A stretch of 64,000 nucleotides of DNA from an uncultured Anaerolineae bacterium. GTDB taxonomy: Bacteria; Chloroflexota; Anaerolineae; Promineifilales; Promineifilaceae. The notes below the pieces were generated by a model, which was not told the DNA's origin, ran no database searches, and saw only the letters and a list, made by a program, of their open reading frames with translations. Numbering within the stretch: position 1 is the stretch's first letter; the number at the start of each line of letters is the position of its first letter. A program made the position numbers and the translations under genes. This document shows, in pieces, positions 8,463 through 17,793 of the stretch. The stretch lies in assembly GCA_905479495.1 (NCBI GenBank), contig CAJQMR010000009.1:186001-250000 (forward strand), written 5' to 3'.

Positions 8463-9086
8463 CTATTCCTTTTCCCCTTGCATGATTGCCCGTAACTGCT
8501 TCAGCCCCAGACTGAGCCGTGACTTAACAGTCCCCACCGGAATATTGAGAATCTCACTGATTTCTTGCAGCGAGAGGTCTTCCACGTAGCGGAGCAAGAT
8601 CGTTTCTTTTTGCTGCGAGGGTAGTTGCTGCAAGGCCGTAATGATTTGCTGCTCTGTTTCTTGGGTAACAACGGCCGTATCCGGCTCTGGAAGCTTGCTT
8701 TGCCATTGATCCAGTTCATCATCGGGCAGGGTACCGGTGCGCTGCGTATCGGCCCGCTTAAAATGATCGCGCAATAAGTTGTGGGCAATGGTATACAGCC
8801 AGGGACGAAACGGCCGTGGATACTTGTACTGGTTGATACTGGCCAGCAGGCGCAAAAACGTCTCTTGCACCAAATCTTCTGCCAGCTGGCGGTTTTCATG
8901 ACTCATGCGCAGCAAATAACGCAGCAATGGCGCATGATACCTTTCGACCAGAATGGCTAGGTGAGGTTGTCGGCCTTGTTGCACCCCTTGCGCTAACAGT
9001 TCATCCGGCAAAGCGTGCAGGTCCGGCCCAGGCAGAACAGATGCGGGCATGGATTTGATTCCTGAGATTACCGATTCACTGACCAT
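8463..9086 (-). CDS. RNA polymerase sigma factor, ECF subfamily
   Basis: A 207-residue sigma-70 family protein. Region 2 covers about residues 45-115 (AILVERYHAPLLRYLLRM, LAEDLVQETFLRLL, FRPWLYTIAHNLLRD). Region 4 covers about 145-205, with LPSQQKETILLRYVEDLS and the helix-turn-helix LQEISEILNIPVGTVKSRL. It is shorter than housekeeping sigma factors and lacks region 3. AAAGGGT precedes the ATG. It heads a five-gene operon ending in an ABC exporter and presumably controls its own operon in response to an envelope signal; this is inferred from organisation. Confidence 0.95.
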   Translation of the reverse strand: MVSESVISGIKSMPASVLPGPDLHALPDELLAQGVQQGRQPHLAILVERYHAPLLRYLLRMSHENRQLAEDLVQETFLRLLASINQYKYPRPFRPWLYTIAHNLLRDHFKRADTQRTGTLPDDELDQWQSKLPEPDTAVVTQETEQQIITALQQLPSQQKETILLRYVEDLSLQEISEILNIPVGTVKSRLSLGLKQLRAIMQGEKE

Positions 9087-9136
9087 TCTACCCTTTCTAC
9101 GAGCGAGAAGGCAGAAGGTTCATTATCTGTTTTCGG

Positions 9137-9203
9137 CAGGTGCGACACACTTCCTCGTCGAGTTTTGGCCACACTTTTTACCAGCACAAGTGCGTCGCAC
9201 CTG
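9137..9203. repeat. GTGCGACGCAC-type inverted repeat
   Basis: CAGGTGCGACACACTT and AAGTGCGTCGCACCTG are reverse complements apart from one mismatch, separated by 35 nt. The hairpin sits between the 3' end of the radical SAM gene and the start of the sigma operon, so it may end the upstream transcript. Confidence 0.6.
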
Positions 9204-9208
9204 GTCAG

Positions 9209-10339
9209 TTACTCGGAAGCTATTTCATTGAGGATCTTCTCGAGGCGCGTTTTGATAGGGCCGCGCACATTTTTGATCTTGCCCAGCTCGCCCCGATCAG
9301 CCACAGTTTCTAATGGCTCCTTGAGATTTTGGATGTTTTGCGCCGCCCAAAACAGCGTTTCCCAGCTTTGCCCCACCAATTGCCGCTCAAAGGCGGCGTT
9401 GAGCATTCGTTCGGCGATGCGGTAATTGGTTTTGCGCCAATCCTGGGGAATAAAGCGTTTGATGCGGTGGGGTAGGTCATGTTTTTTGCTCAGACTCAGT
9501 AACTGTTCGTGCTGGGCTTGCATATAGTCATGGGTTGGCCCGTAACGGCCGTCGTACGTTTCGCCGTCAAGCGTAAATTCATACAGCCTGGCGTACTGCG
9601 GGTAAATTTCGGGTTTGGCGGTGCGTAAATGGTGCAAAAACCAATCTGCCTGCCGGTTACGCAGGGTCATCGCCCCACCAAACATCAGGTAATCGGCGTT
9701 GGTCTGTTTTACGGCCGTAAACAGGGCTTCCACCTCCAATGGATCATCACACAGAACCGGGATCAGGGGAATCAGCAGTGCGCCAGTTTGCACGTGGGGC
9801 GCTTTGGCCTTGATCTGGCGCAGGACGTCCAGCCGTTTGGCCAGGGCGGGAGCAAATTTTTCCAATAATTTAGACTTCTCTGGATCTGTGGTGGTGATGG
9901 TTACAGAGACGGTACACCAGGTTTGCTGGGCAATCTCTTCCAGTAGTGGCAAATCGCGCAGCACCAGGGTCGATTTGGTGATTAGGTGGACCGGATAACG
10001 ATGTTTGGCCAGCACTTCCAGGATGGTGCGTGTGTTGCCAAATTTCTTTTCTGCCGGTTGGTAGCTATCTGTCACGCTGCCAATGCCTACCACATCGGGC
10101 AAAAAGGTGCGGGCGCGGGCAATGCGCTGATCCAGCATTGGCCCCACGTTGGTTTTGATGACAATCTCGTTCTCGAAATCTTCGGGCATGTGGTAATGGT
10201 CGCTGCGAGCGTCGCAGTAGATACAGCCGAACTGGCAGCCGTTGTACGGATTAATTGAGTAGCGCGTCCAAAACCAATGGTCGATGAATTTGCTCTTGTT
10301 GATGATTGATTTGTACTGCTTTTCAATAAATCTGGGCAT
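9209..10339 (-). CDS. SPL-family radical SAM protein (DNA repair photolyase-like)
   Basis: A 376-residue radical SAM enzyme of the SplB/COG1533 type. The 4Fe-4S cluster cysteines are in CQFGCIYCD near residue 33, preceded by NPYNG, with GSVTDSYQPAEKKF and ITKSTLVLRD typical of this family. The best-known member, spore photoproduct lyase, reverses a thymine dimer lesion; most non-spore members are uncharacterised. The ATG at 10339 has AAAAAAGGG upstream and lies 2 nt after the stop of the AlkD-like gene, so the two are one operon. The DNA-repair role is supported by that neighbour but remains inferred. Confidence 0.88.
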   Translation of the reverse strand: MPRFIEKQYKSIINKSKFIDHWFWTRYSINPYNGCQFGCIYCDARSDHYHMPEDFENEIVIKTNVGPMLDQRIARARTFLPDVVGIGSVTDSYQPAEKKFGNTRTILEVLAKHRYPVHLITKSTLVLRDLPLLEEIAQQTWCTVSVTITTTDPEKSKLLEKFAPALAKRLDVLRQIKAKAPHVQTGALLIPLIPVLCDDPLEVEALFTAVKQTNADYLMFGGAMTLRNRQADWFLHHLRTAKPEIYPQYARLYEFTLDGETYDGRYGPTHDYMQAQHEQLLSLSKKHDLPHRIKRFIPQDWRKTNYRIAERMLNAAFERQLVGQSWETLFWAAQNIQNLKEPLETVADRGELGKIKNVRGPIKTRLEKILNEIASE

Positions 10340-10341
10340 GG

Positions 10342-11076
10342 TTACCCTTTTTTGCTTTGTTGTTCGGCCAGGGCCAGACCCATCTTTAGCTTCTTTTTGC
10401 ACCAGAGAGTTACGGCCGTATCTGCCAAAATCGCTTCTAAACGCGGCTGCACCAGTGTTGGATGAGTCCTAGCAATTGTTTTGAATGCCCAACCAACCCC
10501 CTTCTTTACATCCGTTTGCTTGGCAGTGGCCAGAGGAAGCAGTAGATTGAAAAGCTGGTTGACCTCGGCAGGTGGCAACCCCTTTTTGGTGGCGTAATGG
10601 GTGGCAATACCTAAAGAACGTTGCAGCCAAAAGTTGGGATGGGTGAGAAACGGCCGTAGCAACACCACCGTTTCGGCAAAATCATGCAGCAGCCCATAAC
10701 CAAACACCCGCTCGCTGATGATGTCACAAACGTACCATTTATCACCCTGCACAATGCAGGCCGCTGCCTTTTCCACCGACTCTGCCCGGTTGAGGGGTAG
10801 CCGCTGCTGCAAGAGCTTGCCAATAACCACATAGCCGCCTTCGTAATCCAGGCTCAATAACCTGTCGATGAGGGGCAGCTGCTCGTCCGGTGGGACAAAG
10901 CGGTACAGCTCCACGGCAACAAACTCCAGCAGCGGGAATTTGACCTTGTGGCACAATATTTCAGACTCGAACGATTGCCAAAAGTCGCGCAGATTGCCTG
11001 CCAGGTAGAGCGCTTCTAGCTTAGCCAATGTGGGCTTGAGGACTTTTTTGCTGGTTATTTTTAGTTGCGTGACCAT
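10342..11076 (-). CDS. AlkD-like DNA alkylation repair HEAT-repeat protein
   Basis: A 244-residue all-helical protein matching the AlkC/AlkD DNA glycosylase superfamily, which removes alkylated bases using stacked HEAT-like repeats. Diagnostic segments are DKWYVCDIISERVFGYG, the helical repeat LLRPFLTHPNFWLQRSLG and KKGVGWAFKTIARTHP near the C-terminus. The ATG at 11076 has GAGGAA five bases upstream and gives a family-typical length; longer in-frame extensions run into the divergent gene. It is the first gene of a pair with the radical SAM protein. Confidence 0.85.
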   Translation of the reverse strand: MVTQLKITSKKVLKPTLAKLEALYLAGNLRDFWQSFESEILCHKVKFPLLEFVAVELYRFVPPDEQLPLIDRLLSLDYEGGYVVIGKLLQQRLPLNRAESVEKAAACIVQGDKWYVCDIISERVFGYGLLHDFAETVVLLRPFLTHPNFWLQRSLGIATHYATKKGLPPAEVNQLFNLLLPLATAKQTDVKKGVGWAFKTIARTHPTLVQPRLEAILADTAVTLWCKKKLKMGLALAEQQSKKG

Positions 11077-11136
11077 TTCCTCATAATAACAGATTTTGTG
11101 CCTGGATGAGCGCTGAGTGTTTGTTACAATCAAGGG

Positions 11137-11997
11137 ATGGATAACGAAAAAAATAGTACAAACCCGCCGCTGATTGTGGCTTTTGTGGCCGATTTGATGT
11201 TTACCATGCGCATTCAAAATGTGGTGGATCATCTGGGTTGGCGTATTGAGTGGATAGAAACGGCCGTATCCGTCAACCCCACTCAGTCACCCGAGCAACG
11301 GGAACGTCCCGGTGAATCGCTGCATGGTACCGAGGGTAAGTTGTTTGAGCAGATTACCAGTTGGCAGCCCGCGCTGCTGCTGTTTGATCTCAACAATAAG
11401 CAAATCCCCTGGCGGCGCTGGCTGCCGATTCTGAAGTCATCACCAGCCACGCGCCGACTGCCCATCCTGGCTTTTGGTCCGCATGAAGACAAAGAGACGA
11501 TGCAAACGGCCAAAAAGCTGGGCGCTAACTTTGTCGTTGGCCGGTCGCGCTTCACTTCTGCCATGCCGAAGTTATTGCAAAAGTATGCCCGTATGCCAGA
11601 CCACGACGCGCTGGCAGCCAGCTGCGCCGAACCGCTGGCCACTCTGGCCAAAGAAGGTATTAGGCTCTTCAATCAGGGCGAATATTACAAATGCCACGAT
11701 GCTTTGGAAGAAGCGTGGAAGCAAGACCAAAGCCCGGCGCGGGAGCTTTATCGTGGCATTTTGCAGGCGGGCATTGCTTATTACCAGATTCAGCGGGGTA
11801 ATTATCGCGGGGCGGTAAAAATGCTGCTGCGCCTGCGTCAATGGCTGGACCCGCTGCCGCCGGTTTGCCGGGGCGTCAACGTCGCCAAAGTGCGCCAAAA
11901 TGCCGCCGAGGTGCAGGCGATCATCACCGAATTAGGCCCAGAGCGGATTGGAGAGTTTGATACGGCCGTAATCCAACCAATAGAATATCAACCCTGA
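11137..11997 (+). CDS. Degenerate receiver domain fused to DUF309
   Basis: A 286-residue two-part protein. Residues 10-150 follow the beta-alpha pattern of a response-regulator receiver: VAFVADLMFTMRIQ, a candidate phospho-Asp in LLLFDLNN, and ILAFGPHED where the conserved Thr/Ser is absent. The Lys near the end is replaced (VVGRS), so it may not be phosphorylated. Residues 165-260 form a DUF309 helical domain with the hallmark FNQGEYYKCHDALEEAW and YRGILQAGIAYYQI. DUF309 has no proven biochemical role. The gene starts 60 nt from the divergent AlkD start. Confidence 0.8.
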   Translation: MDNEKNSTNPPLIVAFVADLMFTMRIQNVVDHLGWRIEWIETAVSVNPTQSPEQRERPGESLHGTEGKLFEQITSWQPALLLFDLNNKQIPWRRWLPILKSSPATRRLPILAFGPHEDKETMQTAKKLGANFVVGRSRFTSAMPKLLQKYARMPDHDALAASCAEPLATLAKEGIRLFNQGEYYKCHDALEEAWKQDQSPARELYRGILQAGIAYYQIQRGNYRGAVKMLLRLRQWLDPLPPVCRGVNVAKVRQNAAEVQAIITELGPERIGEFDTAVIQPIEYQP

Positions 11998-12006
11998 AAT
12001 ACCCGC

Positions 12007-12037
12007 TTGACTTTGACACTGTGTCAACCTGTATGCT
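12007..12037 (+). promoter_or_regulatory. MerR-type promoter/operator
   Basis: The -35 element TTGACT (12007-12012) and -10 element TATGCT (12032-12037) are separated by 19 bp. That long spacer is characteristic of MerR-activated promoters. Inside it lies a perfect inverted repeat, TTGACAC-T-GTGTCAA (12013-12027). The operon it drives ends with a MerR regulator gene, so autoregulation is the natural reading. Confidence 0.8.
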
Positions 12038-12072
12038 CTGACTATCAAAACAAACAGAGTTAGGAGTTAATC

Positions 12073-13041
12073 ATGAACAAGCAGGTAAAACATGTCATTT
12101 TGGGAACGGGTCAGCTGGGATTGGCCATTATGGACGAGTTGGTGTCAGCCGGGCTGCCGGTGAAGCTGGTGAATCGCAGCGGTCAGCTAAACGAGCCACT
12201 GCCAGCCAGGGTAATTTTGGAAACGGCCAATGCCAACGACCCTACAGCCATCGCCCAGGCAACGGCCGGGGCCGAAATTGTCTACTTTTGCATGCAGCCA
12301 GCTTACCATCAATGGCCAGAGAAGTTTGCGCCGCTGGCAGCCAACATCATCGAAGGCGTTTCGCGCCATCCAGGTATCAAGCTTGTTTTTGGCGACAACC
12401 TGTATATGTACGGCCCCACCGCTGGACAGCCAATCCACGAAGAATTGCCTTACGCTGCTGAAACACGCAAAGGCCAGGCCCGGGCGCAGGTGGCCAACAT
12501 GCTGTTGGCCGCGCACGAAGCGGGTAAATGCCAGGTCACCATTGGCCGCGCTTCAGACTTTTATGGGCCACGGGCGACTGATTCCATGGCTGGTGAGATG
12601 TTGTTTGAGGCAGCGCTAAAAGGGAAAACGGCGAATCTAACTGGGGATTTAGACCAGCCGCATACGCTGACCTACATTCGTGATTTTGCCCGTGCTTTGG
12701 TTACCTTGAGCCAGCATGATGAAGCGTACGGCCGTTTCTGGCACGTCCCCAGCGCTGAAACCCTCACACCCAGACAATTCATCCAGTTGCTTGAGGCTGA
12801 AATTGGCCGCCCGGTGAAGGTGCGCACGGCTGGGAAATTGATGATGTGGCTGGTTGGCTTATTTAATCCGGCGGCCGGAGAAGTCGTGGAAATGATGTAC
12901 GAATTTGAGGAACCATTTGTGATGGATCACAGTCGTTTTGCGGCGACGTTTGGCAGTGACGTAACCTCTCACGAGGTAGCGATTCGTGAAACGGTGGATT
13001 GGTACCGGCAGCATCTTAATCTGGCGGTTGCCCATGTTTAA
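12073..13041 (+). CDS. NAD(P)-binding epimerase/dehydratase-like protein
   Basis: A 322-residue Rossmann protein with an atypical-SDR start (VILGTGQLGLAIMDEL; GxGxxG near residue 11), ANDPTAIAQATAGAEIVYFC, and FGDNLYMYGP around the expected Tyr position. The classical YxxxK is not clear: the region reads YAAETRKGQARAQV, with Lys in the right area. It is more like NmrA or isoflavone-reductase epimerases than an active sugar epimerase. GGAGT precedes the ATG. It is the first gene behind the MerR-type promoter and overlaps the regulator gene by 8 nt. Substrate unknown. Confidence 0.85.
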   Translation: MNKQVKHVILGTGQLGLAIMDELVSAGLPVKLVNRSGQLNEPLPARVILETANANDPTAIAQATAGAEIVYFCMQPAYHQWPEKFAPLAANIIEGVSRHPGIKLVFGDNLYMYGPTAGQPIHEELPYAAETRKGQARAQVANMLLAAHEAGKCQVTIGRASDFYGPRATDSMAGEMLFEAALKGKTANLTGDLDQPHTLTYIRDFARALVTLSQHDEAYGRFWHVPSAETLTPRQFIQLLEAEIGRPVKVRTAGKLMMWLVGLFNPAAGEVVEMMYEFEEPFVMDHSRFAATFGSDVTSHEVAIRETVDWYRQHLNLAVAHV

Positions 13042-13897
13042 GATTGGCGAATTTTCCCGGCTGGGCCAGGTTTCTACGCGGATGCTGCGCCATTACGATA
13101 AGCTGGGTCTGCTGGTGCCCAGCCACACGGATGAATGGACCAATTATCGCTATTACACGCTGGATCAGCTTTCGCAGCTGCACCGCATCATTGCCCTGAA
13201 AGAGCTGGGCTTTAGCCTGCAAGATATTGCCGATTTATTGGAGAAGGAGGAGGGTCTATCCGTAGCCGAAATGCGTGGCATGCTGCTGCTGAAACAGCGC
13301 GAGGTGCGCCAGGAAATCAGTGAAGCCAACTGGCGATTGCAGCAAATTGAGGCGCGATTGGTGCGTTTAGCAGAAGAAGGACGCCCGTCGCCATACGAAA
13401 TTGTGGTGAAGTCGGTTCCGGCAACGGCCGTTGCCAGCGTACGGACCATCGTTCCCTCTATTCACGAAATGAACTTTTACTGCGAAAAATTGACCCAACA
13501 AGTGTACGCCGGTCTGACCAAATTGGGCGTACGTCCATTGCAACCCGAAATAATTTTGTATCATGCCGAAGAGTATCAGGAAACAGATGTAGAGGTGGAA
13601 GCGGCCTTGCCGGTTCACCCTAAATATTTACGCCAATCCATGACGGCGGGAGAGGTTTGCTTTCGTCAATTGCCGGAACACCAAACGGCTGCCAGTCTGA
13701 TCTACGAAGGTGATTTGCAGGAGATGATTCCGGCGGTGTTAACTTTATTAGGCTGGGTGGCTGCTTCGCAGCATGTGCCTGTTGGTCCACTGCGCGAGCT
13801 TCACCTCTCCGGTAATGTTCATGCAGCAGGCATGGCGGCTTCAGACTTGGTGACGGAGCTTCAGGTGCCAATTGGACCGGTCACAAAAGAGGATTAA
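13034..13897 (+). CDS. MerR family transcriptional regulator with GyrI-like effector domain
   Basis: A 287-residue regulator. The winged helix-turn-helix starts at once (MFKIGEFSRLGQVSTRMLRHYDKLGLL), followed by the MerR wing and a coiled-coil dimerisation helix near residues 75-120 (MLLLKQREVRQEISEANW). Residues 130-285 resemble the GyrI/SOUL effector-binding fold of BmrR-type activators that sense hydrophobic cations or drugs. Its ATG lies within ATGTTTAA, overlapping the stop of the upstream gene. It probably binds the inverted repeat in the 19-bp-spaced promoter of its own operon. Confidence 0.9.
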   Translation: MFKIGEFSRLGQVSTRMLRHYDKLGLLVPSHTDEWTNYRYYTLDQLSQLHRIIALKELGFSLQDIADLLEKEEGLSVAEMRGMLLLKQREVRQEISEANWRLQQIEARLVRLAEEGRPSPYEIVVKSVPATAVASVRTIVPSIHEMNFYCEKLTQQVYAGLTKLGVRPLQPEIILYHAEEYQETDVEVEAALPVHPKYLRQSMTAGEVCFRQLPEHQTAASLIYEGDLQEMIPAVLTLLGWVAASQHVPVGPLRELHLSGNVHAAGMAASDLVTELQVPIGPVTKED

Positions 13898-13932
13898 CCA
13901 GACGGCCGTTATAGGTTTGCGCAAAAGTCCTG

Positions 13933-16653
13933 TTAGTCGCGCTGCCTTTGTATACGCTTAGAAATCTCCACAGCCACAAACACAATCAAGCTGGTTCCCA
14001 AGGCGATGAGCAAATCCATCAATGACAGTGCCTCCGTGCTGAAGAACTCCTGCAAAAATGGCACGTAAATCAACGCTATTTGCAGTATGAACGTGATTAG
14101 CACCGCCACAACCATGAGCCGATTCGAGAATAGGCCAATTTCAAAAATGGAATCGATATTAGAGCGTATGGCCAGAGCGTTGCCCATTTGCGCCAGGGTT
14201 AAGGTCGTGAAAACCATCGTTTGCCATGGGCCGTCTGGGTCCTGCAACCAGTACACGTAGCCAATTCCCAACGAAACCAGACCCATCAAAAACCCAATCC
14301 AGAGAATTTGTTTGCCCATGCCTCGGCTAAAAATGCTTTCTGTTGGATGGAAGGGTGAGCGTTTCATGATGCCTCGTTCACCGTCTTCTACGGCCAAGGC
14401 TAAACCAGGTAAGCCATCGGTTACCAGGTTGATCCACAAAATTTGCAGGGGCACCAGCGGCAGCGGCATCCCTAAAAATGGGCCAATTAACATGACAAAC
14501 AGCTCACCAGTATTGCTGGAGAGCGTATACTTCACAAATTTGCGAATATTGTCAAAGATTTTGCGGCCTTCTTCCACAGCAGCGACGATAGTGGCGAAAT
14601 TGTCATCCAGCAGCACCATATCGGCTGCTTCTTTGGAAACGTCGGTACCGGTGATGCCCATGGCGACGCCGATCTCAGCTCGTTTCAAGGCTGGGGCATC
14701 ATTCACGCCATCGCCAGTCATCGCCACAATGTGGCCTTTGTCTTGCAGTGCTTTCACGATGTTGAGCTTATGTTCTGGCGAAACCCGGGCATAAACAGAT
14801 ATATCTTCGACGACATCCTCAAGCTCTTGCAGGCTCATTGTGGCCAGTTCATAACCTGTTAAATTTTTATCCGTTTGGGTGATGTCTAAATCTTTGGCGA
14901 TGTTTTGGGCGGTGAGGGGATGGTCTCCGGTGATCATGACGGGGCGAATACCAGCTTCTTTGGCAGTGGCTACGGCCTTTTTCACCTCAGGCCGTGGCGG
15001 ATCAATCATTCCCACCAGACCAATTAAAATAGCATTATTTTCCCGTTCCTCATCTTCCTGTCCCAGGGGACGAAAAGCCAGGGCCAGCACCCGCTGCCCT
15101 TCGCCAGCCATTCTGGCATTGGCAGTTAGAATGCGCTCCCGCCAGGCACCATCCAGCGGTTCGAATTCATTTTTTTCACCTGTCCAGATGCGGTCAGAAA
15201 TTTCAAGCAGACTATCTATTGCCCCTTTTGTAAAGGCCACATACGGCGAACCGCTCCAGGGTGCATCGCTATCGTCATGTTCAAGATTGACTTTGTGAAT
15301 GGTGGTCATACGTTTACGTTCAGAGGTAAAGGGGATTTCATCAATCCGTGGCCAATATTCGTCCAGTTCCTCCTTGCGGTAACCTACTGTGGCCGCAGCC
15401 ACGACCAGCGCTCCCTCTGTGGGATCGCCAATGGCTCGCTCAACGCCCCCCCGGGTTTGCAGAATGGCGTCATTACACAGGGCACCTGCTTTTAGCAGCA
15501 GGCTCTGCGCTCGTTGATGGGCAGCCAGTTCTGATTTTAGCTCCGCATCGATGATAGCCCCTTTGGCATCTCGTAGCGTTTCAATTGTTTCGATGTGGTC
15601 TGTTACATCTAAAACAGTAACGGTCATTTTGTTTTCGGTGAGCGTGCCGGTTTTGTCAGAGCAAATAACGGTGACGGAGCCAAGCGTTTCTACAGCAGGC
15701 AGTTTGCGTATGAGGGCGTTGCGTTTGAGCATGCGTTGGGAGCCAAGTGCCAGGGTAATGGTTACTACGGCGGGTAGTCCTTCTGGGACAGCAGCAACAG
15801 CCATGCTGATGCCGGTGAGGAAGAGCAGTTCCAGGGTATCAATCAATGCCACGCTCGTATCGCGGAAGATAAACCCGGTGATAACCACGATGGCCACGAT
15901 GCCTAGGGCAACCCAGGCCAGCTTTTTGCCCAGGTCGTCCAGGCGGCGCTGGAGAGGCGTTTGCTCTTGTTCCACGCCTTGAATGAGTTCGGCGATATTG
16001 CCCAGTTCGGTGTTCATACCGGTTTCGGTGATAACGGCCGTTCCTCGACCATAGGTAATCACCGTGCCCATAAACACCATGTTTTTGCGATCGCCAATGG
16101 GGAGCTCTTTATTTTCCATAGGCTGCACGCTTTTGGAGACGGCTTCAGATTCACCGGTAAGGGCAGCTTCTTCTACTTTAAGATTGATACTTTCCAGGAG
16201 ACGGCCGTCTGACGGAACCAGATTACCCGCTTCAAGCAAAACGATGTCGCCGGGTACCAGCTCGCGGGCCGAAATCTCTACAATTTGTCCGTCGCGGCGC
16301 ACCTTCACGGTAGGGACTGCCAGCTTTTTTAGGGCGGCAATGGCTTGTTCGGCGCGGTACTCTTGGGAAAAACCGATGGCGGCATTGAGGATGACAATGG
16401 CCAGAATGACAATCACGTCATTGATGTCACCTAAAAAGCCAGAGACAATAGCTGCAATGATCAAAATAATGACCATTGCGTCGCGCAGTTGATCCAGCAA
16501 GATCAGCCACGGGTTCTTGGTGCCCTTCTCAATCAGTTCATTCAGACCATATTTATTCAGCCGACTTTTGGCCTCTGCCGCGCTGAGGCCGCTTTTGGCG
16601 TCGCTGTTTAGTTCGTTAATTGTTGATTCTATATCCTGTTGGTACCAGGTCAT
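13933..16653 (-). CDS. Cation-transporting P-type ATPase (Ca2+ type, P2)
   Basis: A 906-residue P-type ATPase, probably moving Ca2+ or a related cation out of the cell. In order: N-terminal cation-ATPase domain ([18 protein letters not shown]), first membrane pair, actuator domain with [16 protein letters not shown] in M4, phosphorylation site DKTGTLT near residue 335, nucleotide domain, hinge [15 protein letters not shown] and the six-helix C-terminal bundle. The ATG at 16653 gives the usual SERCA/PMR1-like start ([15 protein letters not shown]) and has GAGAGGAT upstream; longer extensions are not family-like. Monocistronic as far as seen. Confidence 0.95.
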   Translation of the reverse strand: MTWYQQDIESTINELNSDAKSGLSAAEAKSRLNKYGLNELIEKGTKNPWLILLDQLRDAMVIILIIAAIVSGFLGDINDVIVILAIVILNAAIGFSQEYRAEQAIAALKKLAVPTVKVRRDGQIVEISARELVPGDIVLLEAGNLVPSDGRLLESINLKVEEAALTGESEAVSKSVQPMENKELPIGDRKNMVFMGTVITYGRGTAVITETGMNTELGNIAELIQGVEQEQTPLQRRLDDLGKKLAWVALGIVAIVVITGFIFRDTSVALIDTLELLFLTGISMAVAAVPEGLPAVVTITLALGSQRMLKRNALIRKLPAVETLGSVTVICSDKTGTLTENKMTVTVLDVTDHIETIETLRDAKGAIIDAELKSELAAHQRAQSLLLKAGALCNDAILQTRGGVERAIGDPTEGALVVAAATVGYRKEELDEYWPRIDEIPFTSERKRMTTIHKVNLEHDDSDAPWSGSPYVAFTKGAIDSLLEISDRIWTGEKNEFEPLDGAWRERILTANARMAGEGQRVLALAFRPLGQEDEERENNAILIGLVGMIDPPRPEVKKAVATAKEAGIRPVMITGDHPLTAQNIAKDLDITQTDKNLTGYELATMSLQELEDVVEDISVYARVSPEHKLNIVKALQDKGHIVAMTGDGVNDAPALKRAEIGVAMGITGTDVSKEAADMVLLDDNFATIVAAVEEGRKIFDNIRKFVKYTLSSNTGELFVMLIGPFLGMPLPLVPLQILWINLVTDGLPGLALAVEDGERGIMKRSPFHPTESIFSRGMGKQILWIGFLMGLVSLGIGYVYWLQDPDGPWQTMVFTTLTLAQMGNALAIRSNIDSIFEIGLFSNRLMVVAVLITFILQIALIYVPFLQEFFSTEALSLMDLLIALGTSLIVFVAVEISKRIQRQRD

Positions 16654-17058
16654 AGGGTATCCTCTCTTCCAGGCCGGGGCAGTTAAGGTAGGTAAGCAGC
16701 ACAGGAGCGGAATTTGGAAAACGGCCGTATCTCTATTTGCCCATAAAGTTTTGCTAACCTTATTAAATTCGCTAAACAAAATCTGCAAACAAGCAGCGCT
16801 AGAAAAGTTAACGATTTTTAGGTCAGCAGGTCGCATCAGCTTCGTGCTGCGGGGTGACATAAGTATAACACAACCGATCCCCGTTGTTTATAGCTTGCTA
16901 GTAATATTGTGGCCCGCTATTTTAAACATCTTAAACGAATGATAGGCAAAATGTAGTTTCCTGATTACTTCCTGAACCTGTCCCTTTGATCATTCGCAAG
17001 TGGAATTGAGTCCGGTATAATCCGCCAGGATAAATTTTAATGGAGGCAAACACGGAAA
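16654..17058. other. Intergenic region between divergent P-type ATPase and PIG-L genes
   Basis: About 400 bp without a gene. It carries one ACGGCCGT site near 16,722, leader sequence of the ATPase on the minus strand and, at its right end, the PIG-L promoter. I see no RNA gene or strong hairpin. Confidence 0.6.
16993..17021 (+). promoter_or_regulatory. Sigma-70-like promoter of the PIG-L operon
   Basis: A perfect -10 hexamer TATAAT (17016-17021) is preceded at 17 bp by TTCGCA (16993-16998), a weak -35. It lies 37 bp before the first PIG-L start codon, with GGAGG between. Confidence 0.6.
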
Positions 17059-17793
17059 ATGAGCAGTTATATTCCTGAGCGGGCAATGTTTATCTTTGCC
17101 CATCCAGACGATATTGAGTTTAGCGTGGCCGGAACGGCCGCAAAATGGGCCAAACATGGTAGTGAAGTCACCTATGTGGTTTTGACGGACGGCAATGTTG
17201 GCTCACATGACCCAGATATGACTCGTGAGCAAATTGGGCAGATCCGGCGAAAGGAGCAGGCTGCCGCGGCCAAGGTGGCAGGCGCTGCCAACTGCCTCTT
17301 CTTGGGCTACGATGATGGTTCCCTGGAGCCGACGTTGGCCTTACGTAAACAGTTGGTCAAGCTCATTCGCCAGCACCGGCCGAACGCGGTGGTGTGTGGC
17401 GACCCCAATATGTATTTTCGTGGTGAACGGCTTAACCACCCTGACCACCGCGCGGCAGCGCGGGCGGCGTTGGATGCTGTTTTTCCGGCGTGTGAAATGC
17501 GCCTGCTTTACCCGGAATTTGAGGCCGAGGGAATTCAGCCGCACAAAGTGAATTTTGTGCTCATCACCACAGATCAGGAACTGAATCATTTTGAGGATAT
17601 TTCGGAATCGATCGATACCAAGTTGAAAGCGTTGTACGAGCACCGCAGCCAGCTGGGCGATGTGGATTATTCGGATCGGATGCGGGAGCGAGCTTCCACC
17701 ATCGGCAAGAAAGTTGGTCTGGCCTATGCTGAAGCATTCCGCCGTTTTACGGTGACCCCATTGCCCATCCCCCAAGAGGAAGTGATTCAATGA
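17059..17793 (+). CDS. PIG-L family deacetylase (LmbE-like), copy 1
   Basis: A 244-residue zinc-dependent N-deacetylase fold of the GlcNAc-PI deacetylase/LmbE/BshB family. Zinc ligands are in the N-terminal FAHPDDIEF and in the downstream LNHPDHRAA. The Asp of HPDD is the expected general base. VLTDGNVGSHDPD and KEQAAAAKVAGAANCLFLGYDDG are family segments. Substrates range from cell-wall GlcNAc to bacillithiol or mycothiol precursors, so this one is undefined. It overlaps its paralogue by 4 nt (ATGA), a translationally coupled tandem duplication. Confidence 0.9.
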   Translation: MSSYIPERAMFIFAHPDDIEFSVAGTAAKWAKHGSEVTYVVLTDGNVGSHDPDMTREQIGQIRRKEQAAAAKVAGAANCLFLGYDDGSLEPTLALRKQLVKLIRQHRPNAVVCGDPNMYFRGERLNHPDHRAAARAALDAVFPACEMRLLYPEFEAEGIQPHKVNFVLITTDQELNHFEDISESIDTKLKALYEHRSQLGDVDYSDRMRERASTIGKKVGLAYAEAFRRFTVTPLPIPQEEVIQ

